64,000 nt of DNA from Macrotrachela quadricornifera (GCA_022393335.1 JAJEKB010015290.1:24091-88090), one strand, 5' to 3'. Positions 10,718-24,400 are shown, counted from the first letter of the stretch. The notes: generated by a model not told the origin, from the letters alone. Numbers and translations are program-made.

Positions 10718-11689
10718 ATGTCCCAAAGTGTGTATGGTGCCGTTGTTAAAACGCTAGGAACATCGCCTCTCTATGAACTTATCGACATACCACCACCAAC
10801 AACAGATGAAGTCCAAGTCCAAGTCATTGCTGCTGGTGTACACCGGCTTGTTAGAGCTATTGTGAGTGGACGTCATTATATCAAACCAAAAACAATGCCT
10901 ATTGTTGCGGGAGTAGATGGTGTAGGCACACTTCCTGACGGCAAAAAAGTCTACTTCATGACTCTCACGTCATCTAATGGTAGCATGAGTGAATACGTGA
11001 ATGTCCATTCTGACATGACCATTCCTCTTCCAGATGAAGCAGATCCTATCGTATTCGCTGCTATAATGAATGCGGGTTTAGCTTCTTGGATGGCTCTACG
11101 TGAACGTGCACGTATTCAACCGAATGAAACAGTTTTGATTCTCGGTGTTACAGGAACCTCTGGTCAAATGGCTGCCAAAGCAGCTCATTTGCTTGGTGCA
11201 AAACGTGTCATTGGCGTTGGACGTAATACATCCATTCTTAATGAATTACTGACGAGCGGCCAGATAAATACATCCATTGTTATGACTGATGACGAGGCAC
11301 AATTTCAACAAAAAATAGAAGAAGAAGCTGCAGATGTAGACATTGTGGTGGATTTTCTTTGGGGCCGACCTACAGAGATTGTGATGGCAGGTGTCCAATC
11401 GGGTCGAAAAGATGCTGCCCAACGTTTACGTTGGGTTGAAGTTGGTCAAATGGCTGGTGCAACTATCCAATGTTCAGCTGGACTTTTGAGAAGCAAAAAT
11501 ATTGAACTTATTGGAAGTGGATTTGGTCCTATGTCTACAAAGGATATATTGAAAAGTTTAGAACAAATGGTACCTATGGTAGTGGAAGGCAAATTAACGA
11601 CATCTGTGATAACAATACCTTTGAAAGATGTTGAGAAAAGATGGGAAGAAACAGGTGATTCAAATGAACGTATTGTTATAGTTATGTAA
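10718..11689 (+). CDS. Medium-chain dehydrogenase/reductase, quinone oxidoreductase-like, zinc-less
   Basis: A 323-residue cytosolic NAD(P)H-dependent oxidoreductase of the MDR superfamily. The N-terminal GroES-like domain (about 1-115) lacks the cysteine-rich structural zinc lobe and the catalytic Cys/His set of alcohol dehydrogenases. The Rossmann fold carries VLILGVTGTSGQMAAKAA (about 143-160), the nucleotide-binding pattern of quinone oxidoreductases. I chose the ATG at 10718 (MSQSVYGAVVKTLG) because homology starts there. The upstream in-frame ATG at 10541 would add 59 unrelated residues across a likely 5' UTR acceptor. The coding region is intron-free and lies 1.3 kb from the permease on the same strand. 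It resembles bacterial and fungal enzymes, so horizontal origin is likely but unproven. The substrate is unknown. Confidence 0.85.
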   Translation: MSQSVYGAVVKTLGTSPLYELIDIPPPTTDEVQVQVIAAGVHRLVRAIVSGRHYIKPKTMPIVAGVDGVGTLPDGKKVYFMTLTSSNGSMSEYVNVHSDMTIPLPDEADPIVFAAIMNAGLASWMALRERARIQPNETVLILGVTGTSGQMAAKAAHLLGAKRVIGVGRNTSILNELLTSGQINTSIVMTDDEAQFQQKIEEEAADVDIVVDFLWGRPTEIVMAGVQSGRKDAAQRLRWVEVGQMAGATIQCSAGLLRSKNIELIGSGFGPMSTKDILKSLEQMVPMVVEGKLTTSVITIPLKDVEKRWEETGDSNERIVIVM

Positions 11690-14659
11690 GAGTTCGAAAG
11701 AAATTTTTTATTTCAATGCTTAGAAAAAGAGTTTTTGTTTTAAATCTTTTTTTTTGAGAATATTTCGTTGATATCATATGTAATTGTGAAGAAGAACAAT
11801 ATTCTAGTGAGCTCTTTATACACGTATCCTCCTTGTGATGTAGTGACAATTCATTCTATTGATTTTTCTTGATCGTACTCTTAATATATGTTGGAATTTT
11901 CTATTTTTTTACTCCTCTTTCTCTACTAATTTTGTTTCTTGTGCACATTTTAGCGTGTTATTATATCCATATATACACATACTTCTTGCTATCTTAAGTA
12001 ATTATTTGTATGTGTTTTTTGTTATGCTCATCTAATATATATATATCATATTTATTGTTTTTTTCTTTTCTCATTTATTAAATAAACTGGATGTTCACTT
12101 TCTCATATTCTTACTCAAGCAAAATCTCAACATATACCAGTTATCTTATTTGAGTAATGGTTTCTAGATAGGTACTAACTCTCGCTGTATGACACAGCCG
12201 TCTACTGGAACAGATACTACTGTTTGATACATAGGTTTTCAATTCTATTCCATTCCATTCTCCAATAAAAGAAAAATATTGAATGAACCATCATCAGACT
12301 GATGTCCTATAATTCTCTATCGATTTAATCTTTTACTCCTGTTGATCACTAACGTGATAATTCGTAGAACAATTTGCAGAAACCAAAAGAAAGCATTGTA
12401 TATAGAGGAGATATGAGCTGTTTTGCAGTAAACTAAATCGGATATCGAGTGGTAAAAATGATATTTCTTTTCAGTACTAGGTCATTAAAATATTGGACCT
12501 ATAAAATCGAAAATTTTGAAACAATTCTTCTCTACTTGTAGCCAATAGAGATCTTTTGCAATTGCTATGTGATATTAGTTGGTGAAGAAGCCCTCTTATG
12601 AAGAAAATATGTTTCAAAAGTTTCATGACAACTTGACGAATTATGCATACAAGTATTCATATTGAATTAAATTTATTCAGAGATTACAAAAACAGTTTAG
12701 AACAAAATAACTTATAGTTTGACAACAGAGACCGGACGACAGAATAAATATCTATATTTTTTGTACTTTTTCAAGTACAAAGTATAAGTATCGTCTTTTG
12801 ACGATTAAACCTGCGCTTATACTTGTACTTAGGTATCAAAAAACAAAACTTAGAACTTGAATTTGGACGGATAAAAATACTTGAATAAGTACATTCAAGT
12901 TTTTTTCATTCGCCAAGCATTGAACCATAATTTATCATTTATCGACCCATGATGAATTGATTGTTTGTATTTCATATCCCATAACAATTCAACAAAACAA
13001 GCAATCAAACAACATGTTCTCTCTTCTTTATCTCTCTTTTGTAGAACTCACATATAAAAATGTGAGTGTAAGTTTTAAGTCAAGGTTTTCAGGCTCCATC
13101 CCTCTCACTCTCTTCCTTACAAACATCCCCTATTACAGACATACTCATTTCCTTTATTAGATATAATTCACTTCTAGTATTTTATATTATAATAATTAAG
13201 TTGAAGAAGATATGCGAGTTCCACATTGTGACCCTAAAGGGGCTGCGCTGACAAGCTTTTTTACTGATGATGACATTTGATATGCCGAAAGCTCTAGTTC
13301 ATTTATGTCTATACCTTTATTTCTTTTAAAATTTTAAAACTAGCAAAATTACTATCATTTCTTCTCTTCATCTTAATAACATATATACACAACTTAATAT
13401 TTGTTTTCTTATTCACACTAATATAAAATGTGTTGCATGTGTCGTATTTTGCAACACAATGTACGACACGTCGAAGTACGGCACGATGTGCTCGTTGCGA
13501 CATATTTTGTCCAGCAGACCCACGACATATTTTTCAGCACGTGGTTTTTTTTCTGGTTTGCGAAAATCACATTATTATTATTTTTTAGTTTACTTTGAAT
13601 TATTAGTACCTATTTTTGTACTCGAAAACGATTAGATAGTCGAATTTGACCGTCCAAAGATTCTCAGATCTCGATAGAACCGCTTTGAGGCAGTCCATTC
13701 TTGATTAGCTAGCGTCCTCTCGAGATATTTCTGAGTTACAAATAATCACGAAGCATCTCAAAAATAGATACAGGATAATGTATAAATTTAGTATATTGAA
13801 TCGGCTCGACTATATGTGTCTTCACAAATGAAACAAAACGGTGACTGGATAGTTGACATGTAGCCTGAGACATATCAAAAGTGCGACACATTCTTGCACG
13901 ACGCATAAATACAACATATTTTATTGTGGTATGTTTTTGATTAGTAAATGTCATGAATGTAATCACATATTCAATCTTGTTTAGACCTTCTGAACAAGAC
14001 ACTTGAACAATTGAAGTACTTCTTTTCTTTTCGTTTGGGAGAGAGTTTTTCTTATTTTGTATCATATCGAGTAGATTAGTGAATTTTTGAGAGAATGATA
14101 AGAAATTAACAAATAATGAATAAGACAATGATTTCTATGATATTTTCTATATCATCTACATCCTCTAAAGGATGAGACTATAAATATCAGATATTTGCGT
14201 TCATTAACAATGAATATTCATCTTGAAAATTCTTTTTTTACATATTTTTTCTTTCATATTGAGATATTTTGTTATTATTTGTTCAAGTATGAGTTTCAAG
14301 CAATAGGAATGCTTATCAACTTTTTAATTTCAAATGATTAAATATATTAGTAGTTATATCTAGTTCATTGTTGATTTTATTTATTTGAGATTAGTCGAGT
14401 TCTCATTCAAGGAAGAAAGTATCAAATCCATTAGATACTAGACTAATTGATAAACTATTTTTTTCAGGCCTTACAGTATAATATTTATAATTGTTTCATG
14501 TTATATCTGTTTATGACAGATTGTTAATTCCAGATCATTTTTATATAATGTACTTTTTAGTAAAATTAATTACTTCTTATCAAGAAAATCTCAATAAGTT
14601 GGAAAACACTCGTTCTTTTTTTTCTGTATAGGTGATTTCAGTTAAATTTCTTTATAATA
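11690..14659. other. Intergenic region with small inverted repeats
   Basis: About 3 kb, AT-rich. The longest ORF (minus, 13736-14128, 130 codons) has no domain and irregular composition. A nested hairpin is listed separately. Segments 13410-13500 and 13870-13945 share a loose inverted similarity rich in CGACACA-like words. Nothing else supported. Confidence 0.45.
12774..12830. repeat. Nested inverted repeat (hairpin)
   Basis: AGTACAAAGTATAAG (12774-12788) is nearly the reverse complement of CTTATACTTGTACT (12816-12829). Between them TCGTC-TTTT-GACGA forms a second perfect stem at 12791-12804. Confidence 0.6.
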
Positions 14660-15682
14660 ATGGAACTTGGAGTCATTGGTTTTGTACTCACTTTAATTTC
14701 ACTTATTCATGGTTCATTTGCAAGTCTTATTTCATTAATTGTCTCTATTGTTCTTATCTACCATCAATGTCGTAATCGATTAAAGCGAGAAGAAAGAATA
14801 AATCTTCTTCTTTTTACTACAATTTATTTCTTTAGTTTCATGTATATATTGACACTAACTTCATTTAATGCTCAAACACTCTTAGGTGATTTATATCAAA
14901 GAAATTTTGATTCAACATGGTGTACATTTAGAGGTTACCTTATTCCTGTTACATGTTCTGCTTTATATCAGGCTTTTGCTACTCAGGTAATTATAAGCCG
15001 AGAAGTAGTGTATTGGAGTGTGAATGAATGAAAGATGAGTTCAATATCCACAGTATATCATTTGATTTTTTAGGCACTCTTTCGTCTTTGTCGTATTGTA
15101 TATTCAAATCGTAGATGGCTTCAATTTTTTTGGTTTTATATTATTTTAATACCTACTGAGCTATTAGGAAGCTTTGTTGGTTTATGTCCTATTCTGATTT
15201 GGGGTGATATTGATTATTTACCTACAGATAATTATTGTTTTGTTCCATTTACAAAACCTCGTGGTATGATTTGGCTTATATTTACAACTTATGGAATTCC
15301 TCTCACAGTTTTATTTTTAATATATCTTCGTACAACAATATTTATTCGTCATTTACCCGACAATCAGGCAATAGCGTTGAAACGACGACAACAACGAGAT
15401 TTAATTGCTATTCGACGAATTTTTATTAATGTTGCTTTATTAATGATTCTTGTAATGCCTGGCACAATCTTAATATTAATGCGATATATAAGCGGAACGG
15501 ATTATCCATTAACTTTTCGCATCTTATGGTTAGGTGCTGAAGTATCTGTAGCAGTATTAAGTGTAGCAATGATACTGCTAACACCTCAACTGAAAAATAT
15601 TTTTATAGATAAATGGCGACAAAATCGTGTAACCTTACTGACAGAATCAGTTCAAAGAGGACCTGTTACTACTAATCAATAA
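14660..15682 (+). CDS. Rhodopsin-like (class A) 7TM receptor, orphan
   Basis: Two exons, 14660-14986 and 15074-15682, joined in phase 0 by an 87-nt GT-AG intron, give 311 residues. Seven hydrophobic segments are visible. Cys in TWCTFRGYL (before TM3) and TDNYCFVPFTKPRG (extracellular loop 2) fit the conserved class A disulfide. The end of TM3 reads ALFRLCRIVYSNRRW in place of DRY. A basic third intracellular loop (KRRQQRDLIAIRRIF) precedes TM6, and TM7 ends LLTPQLKNIF in place of NPxxY. Rotifers have large families of such divergent short receptors. The ligand is unknown. AATAAA at 15828-15833 could be the poly(A) signal. The receptor fold is well supported, the subfamily is not. Confidence 0.8.
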
Positions 15683-18017
15683 CTAGTTCACATTATATTA
15701 TCTCGAGAGTGTAAGTGAGAATATTTATTTAGATTCACTTACATTTATTCTTGTCTACATTGTAAAAATAGTTTCATATAGATATATGTATTTCGTTTGT
15801 GATTCTAGTTATTCGACATTATTTTAAAATAAATACGATAGAACGCACTCAACTGATAAGTGTTTCTTCTTGGAAACATGAAATCTGAATCTTGATATTT
15901 CGAGATTCATACATATAACCATACACTCAATTATTTTTTTCTTGCTTAATTTATTTTCATTCTGCTGTGATTAGTAACCCATGTGGAAGAATCTGACCGT
16001 AAGATCTAGTATAAACATACAAGTTCATATGTAAATCCTATACGATCTTGTTGAATTCTGTACGGTGCTTCATGATAATATTAAAGCCATCGTTTTTGAT
16101 GAAATCCTACTGTATGATTCTTGTATGATCTTTATGTCAGAAAGTATACGATCTTAAATGAACCATATGCAATTATTCCTAGCTCCATACAATATGTCAT
16201 AACTGATTTGACCCATTTTTGATCTCTATATGCTTGATCTTTTAAAGAAAACATCTAATGCAGGTTAATACATATATATACCTATATGTATTTATTTACT
16301 TACCTATAAAAATTAGAAAAAAATACATATATACACTTGTATTACATAAAAAGGAAAATTAGAAAAAAAATATTTCTTTGAATTTGATCGACTGATTGAG
16401 CTAAATAAAAAAAATAAATAACTTACATTCAAAATAACTTACCTAGATTAAATCTCTTATGAATATAATCTGAAATAAAAAAAAACTTTCATTTCAATTT
16501 ATTTTAATAATAAAACTAAATTATAATATAAAAAATAAATATAATTTAAATAAAATGATATAATATTAGATTAATTTACCTCGTTAAATATAAACGAAAC
16601 AACGTTAACAGATTAAATTATTTATTGTAAAAAAAATTAACAGTAGTTTTATTGGATTAAATTCGTTTCACTTAATATAAAAATAAAACAAATATAGTAC
16701 CATTCTAGTCATTTCATCTTATATTTTTTCTAAATATATACGTATAATCGTCTTAAAAATTCGTATAAACGAGTCTCTGTCACAATTGCTTAGGCGGCTT
16801 TTAGCATGAGCTAGAGAATCTTTGAACATATACAGCGAAAAAAGTGAAATTGCTGTAATGAAATAAGTGTATATTATGTTTTTCAATCTGACATGTCAAA
16901 CATGTTTTAATAAGCTTGCATTTTTGCAATTTCCAAACGAGATGCCATGAATATGGAAGTATTTACAAAAATGTCTTCAAAATAATTGATGTCGTTTCTA
17001 ACAAAGATGAAACACAAATGAGCGCTGTGACAATACAGCGATAGCGCAAATTATCTTTATACGATTATAAGATATGGATAACAATCTAGATTCCGATGGT
17101 ATAACGATTTTCATTGTTTTTTTAATATTGCGGCGGTAGTTACAATATTCTTTGAAAATAGCATTTGATTTTAATGTAATATCCGAAATATGCATTTTTT
17201 CTGTTACAGAAGTGAGTTTCAATTGATATGTGCCTTAGATTTGTCAAAAGCTGATTTAGCATTGTACTTATTGCTTATTAAATCAAGGAGTCGAAAAATG
17301 GGATTAGCAATCTCAATTTTTAAATTAAGAATTGGTAGAACACGTTTTTTAATGATCATCATCACTAAAATCGATTAAAAATTAGGAAAAATTGAAGAAT
17401 TTAACTCTTAATATATCATTTTAATCGACTTCTAATAGTAAAAATTTAGTGAAAATCGGATCTTTTTTTCCTCTGTCTACATCGATAGTTCATGTTGGCG
17501 CAAGGGTACCCATAGCAGAATTAGCTCGGCCTATCTCATCTGAAATTCTGATTTGTATGAAATAGCTCATACAATAATAAATAGAATAATGTTAAACTAT
17601 TATATTTTTATATCAGCTCCGAATACTATTGGTGACTTTTCAAATGATTTATTATTGCACAACATCTTTCTTTATAATAATAAAAATATAAGCATAATAA
17701 TGTAATGATGAATTTTTCGAAATCAATCAGTAAGATATTTTATTCAAAAAAAAGAAGAAGCAAATTCTGGGTTATAAATACACGAAATAATGTAATTAGA
17801 TAAAAGTCTTATTTATCAAGACTTAGAAAATACTTTGTATACATAAAATTACTCAAGTATCGTACGAATACATTGAGTACTTATAGTGGCAAGTTGTACT
17901 CATTGAATCGGTAAATACACCACGATTTTCTTTATGTAATAAAATGATGGATAATCAATTGAACATTATGAGATCAAGTAACAGATTAATTCGTACAATT
18001 GAATTTTACATTTTATT
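15683..18017. other. Intergenic, extremely AT-rich
   Basis: No gene recognised. 16260-16720 is almost pure A/T with short ATATAT and AAATAA runs. Around 15998-16155 the words TATACGATCTT and TGTATGATCTT recur several times, which could be a worn small repeat. Confidence 0.45.
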
Positions 18018-18545
18018 CTAATCAGGTTTAGCACTATTGAGATATTGCATGGCAATCTTTCTCTTCATCTGTCGAATTTGTTTTTGTACAAATTTGCGAT
18101 GTACTAGAAGTATATTGTATTGTTGTGTATTCACAGGAGTATTTCTTATGTATTTTTCAAATCGAACCAATCGATTTTGAAGCCGTGTTAGTCTAGTCAT
18201 TAATTCAGTCGAATTAAAATTTGTTTGATCTACATTCGGTGTTGTTTGGAATTTTAATTCGATCAATGGATAATTCTCATGTTTTAGAATCGTCTGAGGA
18301 ACTATGTCTGAGCTATTAGCTAAATCTTTCAACTGCTTATCTATTAGCATACTCAGTACTTTTGCCTTTTTAATAAGTTGAAGCGTCACTTTATAGGTTT
18401 CATTATTGACTTCATTGTGAAGAACATTCGCTTCATCATTGTTTGAGCGATTTGACATTCTTAAGTTTCTTGTGGATGGCATCGAAGATGAGTATGGAGC
18501 TGTTTTGTGTCTTGTTCCACATCCGAAACATTGTAGGAGAGACAT
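18018..18545 (-). CDS. Hypothetical basic protein, possible coiled coil
   Basis: An uninterrupted 175-codon frame with usual local codon use; the family is not recognised. The N-terminus MSLLQCFGCGTRHK has two closely spaced cysteines that could be lipid-modified. It is followed by a Ser/Asn-rich linker (about 15-45), then helices rich in Lys, Leu and Gln (about 50-75 and 115-170: ELMTRLTRLQNRLVRFEKY and FVQKQIRQMKRKIAMQYL) with coiled-coil-like spacing. There is no signal peptide or membrane segment. The ATG at 18545 is the first in frame. It has no close neighbours. Probably a real orphan gene; function not inferred. Confidence 0.55.
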   Translation of the reverse strand: MSLLQCFGCGTRHKTAPYSSSMPSTRNLRMSNRSNNDEANVLHNEVNNETYKVTLQLIKKAKVLSMLIDKQLKDLANSSDIVPQTILKHENYPLIELKFQTTPNVDQTNFNSTELMTRLTRLQNRLVRFEKYIRNTPVNTQQYNILLVHRKFVQKQIRQMKRKIAMQYLNSAKPD

Positions 18546-21451
18546 AATACTTCGTACACTATTTTTGATATTTTATCGATAGTCGAATATTACTTTTGTT
18601 TATATATATATGTGTAAGAAGACTGTACCTTCGAAAAATCCTAGTCATTGTTTCGTCATTAATGGGATTATGAAAATCTGACAAATCAATAAAAATTGTG
18701 AATCATATTTCGCACCTTATTTTGTATATTAAACAGGTAGGAAAGTGATGTCATAAAATATTCGCTTATGATTTTTATTCTTTCCTTCTCAAAGTCAGTA
18801 AATAGTAAAATTTATTGACGAGTTGATGACTAATATATTGTAAGCATGAATGCTACAACAGCATTCATTTTTCTTTCTTATTATAACAAAAAAAGAAACG
18901 AAAAATTCTTATTAATCTAAAATAATGTCGGTCTGAAATATTTGACTTGCAAATTTCGATGGTTACACTTTCATAACATCTTATCAAAAATTGGCCCTAC
19001 AATCACTTGAAGAAAAGCTCATTATTCGAGAGGGAGTGAAATGTTAGGTGATTACATGATAATATGAGTCAAATGTATTGCTAGATTCTCAGAAAGAGCA
19101 TCAAAAAAAGAGACGTGAACAAAATAAATGATTATCTTCCGCAAAGATGTTATATATTGTTATCGGTGAGATAGCAACACCAACGAACATGAAGAATATC
19201 TATCAGAAATCATAGAGATATAATAAAATATATTATTGCTACTTCTTTACTGTAAATTTCAGATTAATTCATACCAAAATTTGCTTTTTTTGCGAGAAGC
19301 AGAAAAGGGAAAATAATTATGAATCATCGATATTTGAAAGTTACATAACATTTTTTTTTTCTTTTCTGATGCATCACCTTATGTATCATATTGCTCATGA
19401 TGACATGTAATCAATACAACTATTCTTAACATTTTACACACGTAATGAAAATCATTAAAACATAAATATATACTTTTTAATATATCTAAAATTTTTAACA
19501 CAAAAAAATATTTGAAAATAATTTAACTAGATACAATCAGAAACCATGGTTAAAAAAGATTTCTATAACGAAACTGTTATGCAATCAAATATTAATTTAA
19601 AATAGCATTAGTCAATTCGAAAATAAACAAAATAAAGAATCAGAAAACGTCTACCAACCCAATTTACAACCAAAACGTTCCCCACCAACAACATCAACAC
19701 TTCCATTGTCGGTGGATAAATTATTCATCAGCAGATTCAGAATAAAAACTGAATCAAGTGTTAATATGGGCATATATAATGAAAAACTCCACCGTCTCAT
19801 ATATAGGATACCCGTGACAAATTGATTAATGCTAGTTTTTATACGAAACATAGCGGATGTCATTATTATGAGAACATTGATAAGGCAGTGTAGATATATA
19901 CGAATTGCGTGGCTGTTTTGTGTGATACTTCATATTTGGCTCATGATTTCTAACTATAGAACTCATTTATTGATATTTCACTTTGCGAATAAATTCATCC
20001 TCACATACCCTCTCATCCACATCTCTCATATTCACCCTAAAAAGACCGCTCTAATTCCTGATTCCTCTAGCATGAAGTGTTTATGTTTCGCGCCTGGATC
20101 AACATTATTTGTGAGAGAGAAGTTATATTTTCCAGTTGCAAAAGTTTAATATTAACGAAGTGTAACTCAAGAACATTGAGTTCCATAAATGTTCCATATC
20201 ATTTTCGATTGTTTTTCTTACGAAAAAAAACTTCTCTAATATTGAATACAGTTCATTAAGTCATCGCTGTGTCCCAAAGAAAGAGAGAAAAGTTTAAAAA
20301 ATGAGATAAAATATCAAAATTCTCATCCCATTATTAGATTCATTTCATTAACAGCATCAATCTATGATTTATGCTATACATTTAATATAAAATTGAAAAA
20401 TAATATTGCCTAATGTGTACAGTATGAAATTCATGATCATCCAAATGAGTAACACGAATTAGACTTTTATGTACACAATCATCAATATCTACTTTATCTC
20501 AAGATAATGAGAATGCAATACATTCTTAAATTGAAACATCTTAAGTATTATTTTTATTCAAATGTTGAGATGATGGTTTCGTGCATGACAATTCGCAAGC
20601 TTCACTGATAGCATTGTCCAGTTTGGATTTAGACAAGAAATAAGAATAGAACAAAAACATGTTTATTATATAGTCTAGAAAAAGGAAAAAGTAAAAATCT
20701 GAACGAATTACTTCGTCTTTGCTTACTTCATTGATATGAAAAATATTATATCATCTACAGATAACTGTGATTGTTGTGATGTCATTTTCATTGAAAAGAT
20801 TTACTAGAATGTTCAAAAGATTGGTATCTTCAACAATATAATTTGAAAATAATGTCTATTATGATAGCCGAAATATGTTTCGTTTTATGAATTTGTAGAT
20901 ATCTTTGAATACATTTTAACATACACGTTTCTATTATCTATTTGATCTGGTAATATATAAATATCTATTCATTAATTATATCGAGGGATTTTAACTTTTC
21001 TACTTGTTGATCTGTTAGCTCTAATTCTCCTCTCACAACTGTTCAATGACGTGATCCAACGATAACAATATATCCTAAACTATTGTACGCACAAAAATAG
21101 CAGCAGTTGAATTAAATATAAAGATGGTAAAATGAGCCTCTCTTATAATCAGCATAAATTACACAAGATCTTTCTCATCTCCTTTCTTCATTTCAATTCG
21201 ATCAGTAATTACGAATATCATAAGAATATTCAAAATGATAATATCGAATTCATTTGGGCCTAATTTATGACTAACACAATGATTCAATTCATCGATGGAC
21301 ACGTTATCATTCTTCATGAGAAGCGTATATGACTCATTGCCACGTTGTATTTATGTCGTTGAAATTGCGCAATAACACTTTCTTAAACTTTATATTACGG
21401 TGACGTTTCTCTTTCTTTCACATTTATTTGTTTGAAGACTACAATATTATA
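18546..21451. other. Intergenic region
   Basis: About 2.9 kb, AT-rich. A short hairpin GAATGCT-ACAAC-AGCATTC lies near 18848-18866, followed by a T-rich run. ORFs at 19651-20259 overlap each other on both strands and show no domain. No gene supported. Confidence 0.45.
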
Positions 21452-24400
21452 ATGTCTACAATGGAGAATTCTTCCAAACCTGATACAGATGTTTGTTCAA
21501 TTTGCTTGAGTGCATTAGTACAACCAGGGATGGATGTATTTAAAACTGCATGTCAACATCAATTTCACTTTGCTTGCTTGGCAAAAAGCGTTAAAGCACA
21601 GAACCAAGAATGTCCCCTCTGTCGAACACGACTTGACTCTTTAAGTAGTATTATCCAATCATCAGCACAAAATACCTCTGCACCTGTACAAGTTCCTATA
21701 CAAGCTACACCGCTACCTGTTGCAACTACTGGATTTTGGTCCACATTGAAAAGATCATTTGGTAATGCATATAATTGGGTAAGTAAAAGTTCTTCTAGAC
21801 CACAAACATCATCAGTACATGTGAATCAATTAGAACAGTTGTCTCATACTAATCCAGCTGAAGATTTCGTTGATGAAGCAGCTGTTCGTGCTCTTTCGGC
21901 TCGTATCGAAGCTGCTCGCCAAATGGCAGCTAATGGTACAACTGAACTTGCATTAATCACAGCAACAACTACATTAGAATTTGGAGGTCAGATATCTACA
22001 CAAGCATCAAATATCTATGGAATGGTTACACTCAAAGCACCATCACTTCTTCCGATGACGGCTAGTGAAAAAGATCAAGATGAATTACGTGTCCCTGTTG
22101 ATCTCGTATGTGTCGTCGATCAGAGTGGTTCAATGCAGGGTGATAAAATTGCATTATTAAAAAAAACTCTAGATTATATTATCGATCAGATGGGTCCGCT
22201 TGATCGATTAGCAATCGTTTCATTTGATACTAGAGCATATGATCGATCAAATGGTCTTAACATGATGACACAAGCAAAGTGAGTATTTCATTTTATAATT
22301 TGCTTTACTCGAAACAGGTGATTATCGTGAGATTTTTAAAGAGAATCGTTGACTAAATTATGATTTTATAATTAGAATAACTAATTGATTGATTGTTAAA
22401 TTTAATAATATCTATTTTCGAATATAAAAAAATGCATTATAATGAGAATTGAGTATTCTACTCTATAATCAATTACTGGTTATTTGAAGATTCGTATATA
22501 GTCTGTGTAAGATAAAAATAACATTTTCGAATTAAGATCTTTTATAGAGAGGAAATGAGAATTACTGTTTAGCATAGGCAGATGGCAATCAAGAGATGTA
22601 AAGATATGATGATGAGTGAGTGAATGAAAATCTGCATACTGAAAATCTGAAGATAGATGATTATTTATCAGAATAAAAGTGAGTTGACATGAGAAAACGA
22701 TAGTGGAGAGATGTATGAGATTATTGTTTAGACTCATCAACGATCTGTTTTCGTTTATTCCAAATCACTCTTTGTAACTGTTTGTCAAACATTACATATT
22801 ATTGAAAAATCACTATGTAATATACTTGACTAAAATTTCTTAGAAATGTTAATTTTTCATTGATTATGAGTGGCTTTAAAATATTAATATTAATCAAGCC
22901 TCTATATTTAAACTTATTCAAATCAGACTCCATTGTCTCAAAATCAATTTTCTTACCTTACTCTTATATTTAACTAAAACTTTGTTCATACAATTAAGGA
23001 TATTTAGTATTCATAAAAAAAAGTTTACACTAATCCATCTTTAAATCTTGGAGCTCCGTCAATTTTATTACCCATGTTTTAGTTTTACACAGTCTCAACG
23101 CGTTGCTCCTTCCTCAAGATGTAAAATGAATTTTTTTTCTTTTTGGAAAAAAAAATTACCATAGTGATTATCTGAATTCATTATTATTTTCTAAAATCAT
23201 TGGTGACATTAGGTCATATATTGGCTAAAATTTCAAAATTCAACGAATAAAGATGAGAGAAATCAAAATAAGTCAAGGATGTTGTTTTGATGATGAAGAT
23301 TTTAATGCTTCAAATAATAATATATGAGCAAAAATCTAAGAGTTCTGATGATTAAAATAGGTGACAATCAAGTAATCTCATGGAATTATGTGATGAATGA
23401 TCCAATATTGCTGTACTAACAGTATGTTTCGAAATAGAGTTATAAGAAAGAGCAATCTACAATGTGATCCGATAAGAAAAAAAGAATTGACTTTTGCAGT
23501 TAATTCCTCTCGTTTGTAAATGTTCAAATACGTTCTTGTTTTAGGCAACAAATTCTCCACAATGCTGTTGCACAGAACATCCATGCCGATGGTGGTACTT
23601 ATATTGGTTCTGGTCTCGAAATGGGTATTCGAATATTAACCAATCGTCGAACGAAAAATCCAGTAGGAGCCATGCTTCTTCTCACCGACGGTCAAGATAA
23701 TCATCATCATGATTACTCTCAGCTAATGCGAACTCTACCCAATGGTGTCGTTTGTCATACATTTGGATATGGTCTAGGACACAGAGCAGCATTATTATCT
23801 CAATTGGCTGAACAAGGAAACGGAGGAACTTTTACTTTTATCGACAAAGTTGATGCTATCGCTCTGGCATTTGCCACTGCTCTCGGTACACTTTTTACAT
23901 GTGTTGCACAAAACTTGAGTGTAAAACTCGAATTCGATGGTCAATATGCAGTAACACACTCCCATTCTACCTATAAACATGAACCTATTCAATTACCATC
24001 TCAGCAAATCACATTTAAGCTTAATGATCTTAATGCTGACGAAAATCGTAATCTTGTATTTCAATTACATGTACCTCAACTTGTTCAACAACCGAATGAC
24101 AATGATATCATTGGTGAGTAGAATTATTGCTTTTCAAAAGCTTCATATCTTCTCTTCTCTTGTTTACAGGCCGTGTATCACTTGAATATACTGATGCTAT
24201 AAATCAACGACAAATTCAAACACCAACTGTCCCATTTCGACTTGCACGTCCTGCTGAACTTGCTCCTGACTCTCCATTGCTCGTTGTTAATTATGCTCTA
24301 GATCTACAACGTAACCGCGCGGAAACAAGTCGTGTTTTAAAAGAAGCAGTTAATGAGCCGGACTATCAACGTGCTCGAGAATTATTAAATGCACAATTGG

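Noticed and set aside
13309..14128. Minus-strand ORFs of 64 and 130 codons
   Set aside because: Odd composition, no domain, overlapping a loosely repetitive CGACACA-rich stretch; the inverted similarity between 13410-13500 and 13870-13945 is too weak to call an element.
15998..16155. Recurring TATACGATCTT-like words
   Set aside because: Only a few copies with irregular spacing and no clear termini; not enough for a repeat call.
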